DNA of 5,378 nt from Hellea balneolensis (lineage in GTDB: Bacteria; Pseudomonadota; Alphaproteobacteria; Caulobacterales; Maricaulaceae), in assembly GCA_003233025.1 (NCBI GenBank), contig QIKS01000103.1, positions 1-5,378 of the forward strand, in the 5' to 3' direction. Both the position numbers and the translations under genes were made by a program. The notes under the pieces are model-generated. The model saw nothing but the letters and a program-made list of their open reading frames with translations, had not been told where the DNA came from and did not search any database. How positions within the stretch are numbered: position 1 is the stretch's first letter; each line of letters starts with the position of its first letter. Shown one piece after another: positions 1 to 5,378 of this stretch.

Positions 1-296
1 GCCCCCTTGCGAATGGCCGAAACGGCGGTTTCAACACTGCCGTGGCCGCTAATGACGATGACCGGAATATCCGGGTCGGTTTTTTTAAACACATCCATCA
101 ACTCAATCCCGTCCAAATCCGAGCCTTTAAGCCAAACATCCATGATCACCAATGCCGGCTTTCGCGAGGAAAATTTCGCCAAGGCTTCATCGCTATTGCT
201 GGCCTCGCGCACCGGATAACCTTCATCGGAAAGTATGCCGGCAATGAGGCTGCGAATATCGTCTTCATCCTCAACAACCAGTATTTCATATTTCAT
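1..296 (-). CDS. ntrX: Nitrogen regulation response regulator NtrX, N-terminal part (cut by window edge)
   Basis: This is the receiver domain of NtrX, the response regulator partnered with the membrane kinase NtrY. Ninety-eight codons are present, from ATG at 296 to the window edge; the rest of the gene (AAA+ and DNA-binding domains in full-length family members) lies outside. Reading the minus strand gives MKYEILVVEDEDDIRSLIAG at the start. The acidic pocket is E9-D10 and the phospho-acceptor is D53 in the stretch VIMDVWLKGSDLDG, which is typical of NtrX rather than NtrC. The conserved Ser is S83 in VISGHGS. The start is supported by a GGAG Shine-Dalgarno 8 bases upstream and by the 4-base ATGA overlap with ntrY, which implies translational coupling and co-production of the pair. 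Nothing in the visible part looks broken. The identification is firm for this fragment; whether the C-terminal domains are canonical cannot be seen. Confidence 0.93.
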   Translation of the reverse strand, partial: MKYEILVVEDEDDIRSLIAGILSDEGYPVREASNSDEALAKFSSRKPALVIMDVWLKGSDLDGIELMDVFKKTDPDIPVIVISGHGSVETAVSAIRKG

Positions 297-2566
297 GATA
301 AGCTCTCCCGCTGCGAAACGGCGTTTTGATTTGCCGGGGTCATAAGTTCAGAATTGCCGGTTATCGGCAGCAAGATTTGCAGATGCGCACCCTGTTTGCC
401 CGCCTGGCGCGGCTGCAATGTTAAGTGCCCGCCGTGATCTTCAACAATACGTTTGACAATAGCCAAGCCAAGCCCCGTCCCCGCGTCGCGTGTTGTCATA
501 TAAGGCTCCAATAACCGCTCCGTATCCGCCAATGGCCAGCCTTCGCCGTTGTCGATAATGTCGATGCAGATATTGCCGTCTTGTTGGTACAAATGGGTTT
601 TTATATGACCATCAGGCGCGCTTAACCCCGCTTTATCGACACGGCGCATAATGGCTTCATTGGCGTTTTTGTAAATATTAGTCAATGCCTGGCCAATCAG
701 CCGCTCATCACATAAAAGCGTGCAGTCAGCATCCGTGTCATTGTCGTAGGAAAATTTAACATCGGGGAAGGCCACGCCTTGGGCAAAAAGCGTATCGCGC
801 AGTAAATCATCCGCACTGGTTTTTTGTAATATCGGCGCGGGCATTCTGGCAAAGGTGGAAAATTCATCAACCATCCGGCCCAGGTTTGAAACCTGGCGCA
901 AAATTGTCTGGGTGCAATTTTTAAACACGGTTTTATCAGAGACAATTTCTTTTTCAAATTTTCGCTCAAGCCGCTCGGCTGATAATTGTATAGGCGTGAG
1001 CGGATTTTTAATCTCGTGGGCAATCCGGCGCGCCACTTCCCGCCAAGCCGAATGGCGCTGGGCGGCAACCAGCCGCGTCATATCATCAAATGTAATCACC
1101 CAACCGGTATCGGCACGCTCGCCTTTATAGGCACTGACCCGGATATCGAGATTGCGCAGACCATTTGGTGTCTCCAAGTTAATCTGGTCATCCGCCCGGT
1201 TGTTAATATCATCAATCGCCGTTTTAAATGCCGGAACAAAGCCTTCCAAAACCGCCTTCATCGGCTTGCCGATCACATCACCGTCAATGCCCAACAGATT
1301 TTCAGCTGACCGGTTAACCAGCGTGATTTTACCCTCCGGTGACAGGCCGATAACCCCCGCACTAACGCCTGATAATACCGCTTCGGAGAACTCCCGGCGC
1401 TGTTCGGATATATCGTGTTCACGCACCAAATCTTCGCGCTGGGTATAAAGTTGGCGGGTCATGCGGTTAAAAGCGCTGGCCAAATCACCAATTTCGTCCC
1501 AAACCCCGCTCACATTTACCCGTGTGGTTAAATCCCCAGAGCGCACTTTCTCCGCAGCATTGACCATCTGACCAAGCGGCGAAACAATCCGGTTGGCCAG
1601 TAAAAGACCCAGCCAAATCGCCGCAAATAAGATCAGCAAAGCCATCTCGACATAGGTAAATAAAAACAATTTGTTCAAAGTTTTAGAATTGCCGGAAAAA
1701 GCAGCCAATGACGTTTCCACCGCTTCGATGCTATCAATATTATTCAAAAGCCCGGCGCGCAAATACCGCCCCGTATACAAAAATGCATCCTCATAATTTT
1801 CCAATTTAAAAAGCGCACCCAAAAAATCAATATTGGTGCGCGGGATGAATGTCACAGCCCCGTCTTGCGCTAAATTAAAATCTTGACCGCTGGGCAAGAT
1901 GAAATCAGGGGTTTGCGGGCCTTCAGCCTGGGACAAAACCCGCCCCTCCCCATCCAGCACATAAACAACGGGAAATTCACGAAATACGGCCTGGGTAATG
2001 AGATATTCCGTATAGCTAATCCGGTTTACCAATTGAGATTGCGCCCGGTTTAAATCCTCGGCCATATCAAAGACACCTTGGCCAATTTCCAATCTTTTAT
2101 CGTCCAAATAAGCCGTGGAGACCTGCGCACTTGTTTCCATTGTTGCGCGGATAGACGGCCCAAAAATCGTATTTAAATTCCGGCTCATCAGCGCCGTAAA
2201 AAACAGGCCGACCAAAATAGCCGGAATAAGCGCAGCAAAACTAAAAATCATAATGATACGGCGGTGGAGATAAGGCGCATTATCACGCGCTTCAGAGCGA
2301 AAAAACACGCCCCGCAGCCGCATCAGCAAGAAAACGCCAAGCCCCACAACCAAGAATAAATTAATCTGTAAAACCGAAATAACATCCGCTGCCTGACCCT
2401 CATTGCCCGACAAAGCATAATAAGCGCCCACAGCCGTCAAAGCCACGGCCAGTGTATAAAGAATGCCAAACAAGGCAGACCTGCCCAAAAACGGGATTTG
2501 GAGAATATGAGAACCGCGCTCTATTTTCGCAGCCTCTCTCGGGTTAGGTATATCGTCCAAGCTCAT
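293..2566 (-). CDS. ntrY: Membrane sensor histidine kinase NtrY
   Basis: This is a 757-residue inner-membrane histidine kinase expected to phosphorylate NtrX, encoded just downstream. Hydrophobic segments lie near residues 30-50, 65-84, 103-126 and 300-323. The stretch of about 170 residues between the third and fourth is probably a periplasmic sensor region. HAMP follows at about 324-378 and PAS at about 390-500. In the HisKA domain the phospho-accepting H517 sits in HEIKNPLTP. The ATPase domain shows an N box (N630, N634, N636), a G1 box D672-N-G-E-G and a G2 box G696-T-G-L-G. This domain order and length are typical of alphaproteobacterial NtrY. The start at 2566 is an ATG with no clear Shine-Dalgarno, after the 63-bp repeat-bearing gap from ntrC. 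The gene ends in TGA overlapping the ntrX ATG. In other species NtrYX has been linked to nitrogen metabolism, redox or envelope responses; the signal sensed here cannot be read from sequence. Confidence 0.95.
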   Translation of the reverse strand: MSLDDIPNPREAAKIERGSHILQIPFLGRSALFGILYTLAVALTAVGAYYALSGNEGQAADVISVLQINLFLVVGLGVFLLMRLRGVFFRSEARDNAPYLHRRIIMIFSFAALIPAILVGLFFTALMSRNLNTIFGPSIRATMETSAQVSTAYLDDKRLEIGQGVFDMAEDLNRAQSQLVNRISYTEYLITQAVFREFPVVYVLDGEGRVLSQAEGPQTPDFILPSGQDFNLAQDGAVTFIPRTNIDFLGALFKLENYEDAFLYTGRYLRAGLLNNIDSIEAVETSLAAFSGNSKTLNKLFLFTYVEMALLILFAAIWLGLLLANRIVSPLGQMVNAAEKVRSGDLTTRVNVSGVWDEIGDLASAFNRMTRQLYTQREDLVREHDISEQRREFSEAVLSGVSAGVIGLSPEGKITLVNRSAENLLGIDGDVIGKPMKAVLEGFVPAFKTAIDDINNRADDQINLETPNGLRNLDIRVSAYKGERADTGWVITFDDMTRLVAAQRHSAWREVARRIAHEIKNPLTPIQLSAERLERKFEKEIVSDKTVFKNCTQTILRQVSNLGRMVDEFSTFARMPAPILQKTSADDLLRDTLFAQGVAFPDVKFSYDNDTDADCTLLCDERLIGQALTNIYKNANEAIMRRVDKAGLSAPDGHIKTHLYQQDGNICIDIIDNGEGWPLADTERLLEPYMTTRDAGTGLGLAIVKRIVEDHGGHLTLQPRQAGKQGAHLQILLPITGNSELMTPANQNAVSQRESLS
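305..308 (-). promoter_or_regulatory. Ribosome binding site of ntrX
   Basis: The minus strand reads GGGAGAG just before the ntrX start, with the GGAG core separated from the ATG by 8 bases. It lies inside the last codons of ntrY, so ntrX can initiate on its own site while also being coupled through the ATGA stop/start overlap. This site fixes the ntrX start at 296. Confidence 0.75.
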
Positions 2567-2573
2567 TGTTACA

Positions 2574-2601
2574 ATTTTACATCAGTGTTGCAAAAAATCA
2601 A
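2574..2601 (-). promoter_or_regulatory. Candidate ntrY promoter (tentative)
   Basis: On the minus strand TTGATT (2601-2596) and TAAAAT (2579-2574) are separated by 16 bases, resembling -35 and -10 elements of a housekeeping sigma factor. The -35-like hexamer is formed by the end of the last tandem repeat plus the T-run next to it. Transcription starting 6-8 bases after the -10 would begin about at the ntrY ATG, giving a nearly leaderless message. That would fit the lack of a Shine-Dalgarno before ntrY. This is a consensus match by eye in an AT-rich gap, so chance is a real alternative, and ntrY could simply be read through from ntrC. Confidence 0.3.
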
Positions 2602-2632
2602 CTATCTAATCAACTATCTAATCAACTATCTA
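2597..2632. repeat. Three perfect 12-bp tandem repeats at the ntrC/ntrY junction
   Basis: The plus-strand unit ATCAACTATCTA occurs three times in a row with no mismatch (2597-2608, 2609-2620, 2621-2632). On the minus strand the unit is TAGATAGTTGAT. The first TAG encountered is the ntrC stop codon, and because 12 is a multiple of three each later copy supplies another TAG in the ntrC frame. The array fills more than half of the 63-bp gap between ntrC and ntrY. Such short perfect arrays can change copy number by replication slippage, which here would alter the spacing between the genes but not the NtrC protein. No function is known to me. Confidence 0.95.
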
Positions 2633-3946
2633 AATGTCCACCTTTAAAACCTCTATTTTCACCCGCAATGTGTTGCGGTGAATGCCGAGCAGGGCGGCGG
2701 CTTGCAGATTATTGCCGCCTGTTATTTTCAAGGCCTCCTCAATTAAAGGTTTCTCAATCCAGGCCACAGCCTCTTGATAGGGGGTGGGGCCGTCCGGGGT
2801 TGGGGCGGTGGTTTGACGTGCCATAAGCAATTTCCGGCAAGCCTCGGCCATATTCGCCAACCGATCAGAGCTTGCACTGGCCCGGCGCGGGCTTTGCTCA
2901 CGCAGAACTTCGGCGACAATTTCGCGGCCAATCAGCAAATCAGGATACCGCAGGGCGAGAATTTCCATACTATGTTTAAGCTCCCGGATATTTCCGGGCC
3001 ATATATGGGTTTTAAGAACCACAAGTGCTGGATTGCTCAACTTGCGTTTTTTCGTACGGCCTTGCGAACCAGGCAAAAAATGCGCCGCCAAAGCGTCCAT
3101 ATCATCAAGCCTGTCCACGAGCGGCGGCACATATATCCGCCCGCCCAATACGTGATGGGTCAGATCAGCTCTGATATTATCCATGCCGTCATTATCGGCT
3201 TGATCATAACAAGAGGTGGACAAAAGACGGAATTTATCAGTGTCTGGTTGACGACCGTTCTGAATGAGAAGTTTGAGCAGGCTTTGTTGTCCCTCGGCGC
3301 TCAAATTGCCAATATGGCCAACGAACAAATCACCGTTTTTTACTTCACTTCGTGCTAAATCTGGATTTTGCTCATCGAAATAGACGAAAGGCCGGTTTTT
3401 ACGCTTGCCCGCATCGTGCAGCAATTGGGCGACCAAAGTTTTACCCGTACCAGCGCGTCCGTGAATATTGACCGCAATATCTGCCGACATATAATCAGAT
3501 ATGGCGCGAAATACCGGCTGCATACAGGCTGATTTGCCAATAATCGGCCCGATATCGGGTTTTTTGTCAACTGTACGCGGCGGATTATTGCCAAGAGCGC
3601 GCTTGATGGTGTGTTCAAGGTGGGCCAAATCAAATGGTTTAGGCACATAATCAAACACCTGATAATTGGCCGACTTAAGGGCCGTCATGACGCTGGTATT
3701 AGCGCTGATAACAATAAGGGGAAGCTGGGGGCGCAGTTTTTTTATCTCAGGAATAAAGTTAAAAATATCCGCAACCCCCATATGAACATCACTCAAAACC
3801 AGATCGCCGTCGCCAGCTGCAATCCATTTCATCAAGGTTTGGGGATTGTCAGTTGCCTGGACTTTATAGCCCTTACGCGATAAAAACTTAGCAATCACAA
3901 ACCGGATACTTTCGTCATCATCAGCAAATAAAATATTATATTTCAT
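2630..3946 (-). CDS. ntrC: NtrC-family response regulator lacking the GAFTGA loop and Walker B acids
   Basis: This 438-residue protein is the cognate regulator of NtrB by position. The receiver (about 1-120) is intact: acidic residues D9-D11, phospho-site D53 in LVLSDVHM, S81, and K103 in VPKPFD. The AAA+ domain (about 133-350) keeps Walker A, G163-RAGTGK-T170, and the sensor II-like WPGNIREL at 316-323. Between Walker A and the Walker B position, the segment is about 24 residues shorter than in E. coli NtrC and has no GAFTGA. The Walker B region reads LFVGHIGN (207-214), with G210-H211 where DE is expected. The usual FREDLxxRL is IRADLTHHV, so one arginine position is H265. The Fis-type helix-turn-helix (about 400-432, with HRNTLR) is retained. 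The ATG at 3946 was chosen because it gives the conserved receiver start MKYNILFADDDE; the frame stays open to an ATG at 4051, but that would run through ntrB and add 35 non-homologous residues. It lies 10 bases after ntrB. It probably regulates nitrogen genes without sigma-54. Confidence 0.92.
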   Translation of the reverse strand: MKYNILFADDDESIRFVIAKFLSRKGYKVQATDNPQTLMKWIAAGDGDLVLSDVHMGVADIFNFIPEIKKLRPQLPLIVISANTSVMTALKSANYQVFDYVPKPFDLAHLEHTIKRALGNNPPRTVDKKPDIGPIIGKSACMQPVFRAISDYMSADIAVNIHGRAGTGKTLVAQLLHDAGKRKNRPFVYFDEQNPDLARSEVKNGDLFVGHIGNLSAEGQQSLLKLLIQNGRQPDTDKFRLLSTSCYDQADNDGMDNIRADLTHHVLGGRIYVPPLVDRLDDMDALAAHFLPGSQGRTKKRKLSNPALVVLKTHIWPGNIRELKHSMEILALRYPDLLIGREIVAEVLREQSPRRASASSDRLANMAEACRKLLMARQTTAPTPDGPTPYQEAVAWIEKPLIEEALKITGGNNLQAAALLGIHRNTLRVKIEVLKVDI

Positions 3947-3956
3947 AAGATTATAT

Positions 3957-5051
3957 CTATTTCCTAATGTTACCGTCAACGGAGAAAAGAATAGAGAAAA
4001 TGGTTTCACCCGGTTTGGAAGCCAGCTCGACACACGCCCCGTGGTCCTCAACTATTTTAGAAACAAGCGCCAAGCCCAGGCCCTGCCCATTGGTTTTGCT
4101 GGTAACAAAGGGTTGGAATATTCGTTTCCTTAACTCAGGGTCGATCCCCGGCCCGTCATCGATAATTTGAATTTCAACAGGCACTTGGACCAGCGCCCCG
4201 TCAATTGTCCGCCGACGCATCCCTTTATATTGTGTACGCAACTCAATCTGGCTGCCGCCCCCGCTATTTGTTATGGCTTCATGGGCATTGGCCATCAGAT
4301 TGAGCACAAGCTGCATCAGGCTATCTTCATGCCCATAAATCAGCGGCAGTGACGGATCGTAAGTCTCAAGGATTTTAAGATCCATATCTGCGCGGGATTG
4401 AAACAATAATGCCGCTTTACGCAAGACGGTATGGATATTGACGCTCTTGTAATCGGTTAAATCTGTCACCCCGAAGCCTTCCATGCGTTCGGCTAGCCGT
4501 CCAATACGTCCAATTTCAGTTTTAATCAGCGCAGTTAACTCCAAATCTTCCGCCTCCTCTAGCCCCGCCTCCAGCAATTGCGCTGCGCCGCCAATCCCCG
4601 CCAGCGGGTTTTTAAGTTCATGGGCCAGCATTTGCCCCAACATGGCCACAGCCTGACTGGCGGGCGCTAAATGCAGGCTCTCCTTTTGCTGTGGCATAAC
4701 AATAAGAGCGATCTTGTCCTTATCGGCACGATCAACACTGGTTTGCCCACCGCCGGGACAGAGGAAAATATGATAACCGCATTGCCATTCACGCCCTGCC
4801 CGGTCTTTCACCTGTAAATCCGTGCCTAAAATAGCAATGTCCTCGCGCCCGCTTTTAGACAATTCATTGGCAATCGCCCCCATGCCCGGCATGATTTGCC
4901 CCGGACAACTGCCCAATAAACCTTTGCTGGAACGCTGCACCCAGCTTTGTGCCGCCCCGTTGACCCACAGCAAAACCAGTGTCTCCCTCTCAAACAAAAA
5001 CACGGGATGGGGATGATGTTCAGCAAAGCCGCCAAGTTGCGCCGCCGTCAC
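3957..5051 (-). CDS. ntrB: Nitrogen regulation sensor kinase NtrB (GlnL)
   Basis: This is a 364-residue cytoplasmic histidine kinase/phosphatase that, in the family, takes nitrogen status from PII (GlnB/GlnK) and controls phosphorylation of NtrC. There is no signal peptide or membrane segment. A PAS-like sensor occupies about residues 8-120. The HisKA domain has H144 in HELKNPLAGI. The ATPase domain shows an N box (N251, N255 in NLMANAHEAI), a G1 box D298-D-G-P-G, an F box (F312, F315) and a G2 box N321-GQGLGL. All catalytic motifs are present, so the kinase looks fully active even though its partner NtrC has a degraded ATPase. The start is a GTG directly after the dusB TAA, backed by a GAGG motif 8 bases upstream. 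Length and order (dusB-ntrB-ntrC) match other alphaproteobacteria. The gene ends in TAG 10 bases before ntrC, so the two are almost certainly co-transcribed. Confidence 0.95.
   Translation of the reverse strand: MTAAQLGGFAEHHPHPVFLFERETLVLLWVNGAAQSWVQRSSKGLLGSCPGQIMPGMGAIANELSKSGREDIAILGTDLQVKDRAGREWQCGYHIFLCPGGGQTSVDRADKDKIALIVMPQQKESLHLAPASQAVAMLGQMLAHELKNPLAGIGGAAQLLEAGLEEAEDLELTALIKTEIGRIGRLAERMEGFGVTDLTDYKSVNIHTVLRKAALLFQSRADMDLKILETYDPSLPLIYGHEDSLMQLVLNLMANAHEAITNSGGGSQIELRTQYKGMRRRTIDGALVQVPVEIQIIDDGPGIDPELRKRIFQPFVTSKTNGQGLGLALVSKIVEDHGACVELASKPGETIFSILFSVDGNIRK
3961..3965 (-). promoter_or_regulatory. Weak, distant ribosome binding site of ntrC
   Basis: The minus strand has AGGAA overlapping the last codons of ntrB, 14 bases before the ATG at 3946. 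The spacing is longer than usual, and no better purine-rich motif lies closer, so ntrC translation may depend partly on coupling to ntrB, whose stop is only 10 bases upstream. The site favours the 3946 start over the upstream in-frame ATG at 4051. Confidence 0.4.
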
Positions 5052-5378
5052 TTAAGCCGCCTCGTCGCGAAAGGTTTCAGGTTGCAAGAAAATTTGCGCC
5101 AGCATTTTTGTGACAGCATTTGGATCACTGAGCCGACAAATTTCAGATTTTATGCGCCTGCGAATATCACCGCTCAAAGGGACAGGTGCATTTTCAACAT
5201 AGCCCGCCAAATGCTTTCTCGCCACGCGCACGCCCTGGGCCGCACCGTAAAAATCCAACATGTCCCCGTAATGGTTCCGGGCGATTTCAAACGCTTGCTC
5301 GGCCCGGATTTCAAAGGGCGCTTCGCCTGTAAACCCGGCGTGAATTTCGGCAATCCGCCACGGCGCACCAATGAGGGC
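5052..5378 (-). CDS. dusB: tRNA-dihydrouridine synthase DusB/NifR3, C-terminal part (cut by window edge)
   Basis: The last 108 residues of a Dus-family flavoenzyme, which reduces specific uridines in the tRNA D-loop to dihydrouridine using FMN and NADPH. The frame is open from the window edge at 5378 to TAA at 5052-5054. The visible part begins ALIGAPW, which corresponds to the GRPW motif near the end of the TIM barrel. It continues into the helical C-terminal domain with the hallmark GVRVARKHLAGYVE followed by a family-like tail. The active-site Cys and most FMN contacts lie outside the window. Its place directly upstream of ntrB is the classic nifR3-ntrB-ntrC arrangement; it is probably the leading gene of the operon within view. 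The link between tRNA modification and nitrogen control appears to be mainly transcriptional. Assignment to DusB rather than DusA or DusC rests on the C-terminal motif and on this context. Confidence 0.9.
   Translation of the reverse strand, partial: ALIGAPWRIAEIHAGFTGEAPFEIRAEQAFEIARNHYGDMLDFYGAAQGVRVARKHLAGYVENAPVPLSGDIRRRIKSEICRLSDPNAVTKMLAQIFLQPETFRDEAA
5060..5063 (-). promoter_or_regulatory. Ribosome binding site of ntrB
   Basis: GAGG on the minus strand lies within the last codons of dusB, 8 bases before the GTG start of ntrB. It supports the GTG at 5051 as the true start, which produces a dusB stop and ntrB start that touch without overlap (TAA followed by GTG). Confidence 0.65.

Noticed and set aside
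2588..2603. GTTG...CAAC inverted repeat flanking a T-run, considered as a terminator after ntrC
   Set aside because: The stem is only four pairs, and the T-run sits in the loop rather than after the stem, so it does not fit an intrinsic terminator.
2566..2826. Plus-strand open frame with an NQLS repeat at its start
   Set aside because: The repeat in the protein is just the 12-bp DNA array translated. The remainder is antisense to the conserved ntrC C-terminus and has no recognisable domain.
2880..2892. Perfect GCCCG-GCG-CGGGC hairpin
   Set aside because: It lies inside the ntrC coding region, in the Arg/Ala/Ser-rich linker before the HTH, with no T-run after it on either strand, so it is not a convincing terminator.
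2774..3358. 194-codon plus-strand open frame inside ntrC
   Set aside because: It lies antisense to conserved NtrC domains, has no recognisable motif, and its length is explained by opposite-strand codon bias.
3947..4051. Longer ntrC reading frame starting at 4051 and overlapping the end of ntrB by about 95 bases
   Set aside because: The extra 35 residues resemble no receiver domain and are the out-of-frame shadow of the NtrB C-terminus. The ATG at 3946 gives the expected receiver N-terminus, matching the MKY start of NtrX.
1..5378. Mobile element, CRISPR array, tRNA or rRNA gene
   Set aside because: Genes are packed on one strand in a conserved chromosomal order. I saw no transposase, spaced direct repeats of CRISPR type, or RNA gene signature.

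Overview
The window is a segment of the classical alphaproteobacterial nitrogen-regulation locus. Every gene lies on the minus strand, in the order dusB/nifR3 (3' end) - ntrB - ntrC - ntrY - ntrX (5' end). This order, the MDVWLKGSDLDG signature of NtrX and the long four-helix membrane kinase NtrY all point to Alphaproteobacteria. Base composition looks moderate, neither strongly GC- nor AT-rich. I cannot assign a genus.

Layout, read in the direction of transcription (high to low coordinates). 5378-5052 encodes the C-terminal 108 residues of a DusB/NifR3-type tRNA-dihydrouridine synthase. Its TAA directly abuts the GTG start of ntrB (5051-3957), a soluble PAS/HisKA/HATPase kinase with all catalytic boxes visible. 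Ten bases later comes ntrC (3946-2630). A 63-bp gap (2629-2567) follows, mostly filled by three perfect 12-bp tandem repeats that begin inside the ntrC stop codon. Next is ntrY (2566-293), a membrane sensor kinase, which overlaps ntrX (296 to the window edge) by an ATGA junction. ntrX is cut after its receiver domain begins.

How the genes work together: NtrB and NtrC form the cytoplasmic nitrogen-status two-component pair, and NtrY and NtrX form a second, membrane-linked pair. dusB is a tRNA-modification gene that commonly precedes ntrBC in this group.

The most notable point is NtrC. Its receiver domain and its Fis-type DNA-binding domain look intact, and it keeps a Walker A loop. It lacks about two dozen residues that normally carry the GAFTGA sigma-54 contact loop. 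The Walker B acidic pair is replaced by Gly-His and one of the usual arginine-finger positions is His. It therefore probably does not act as a conventional sigma-54 activator. It may work with the housekeeping polymerase, as the GAFTGA-less NtrC of Rhodobacter capsulatus does, or act mainly as a phosphorylation-controlled DNA-binding protein. The second unusual point is the tandem repeat between ntrC and ntrY, whose units each carry an in-frame stop for ntrC and whose last unit may form part of an ntrY promoter.
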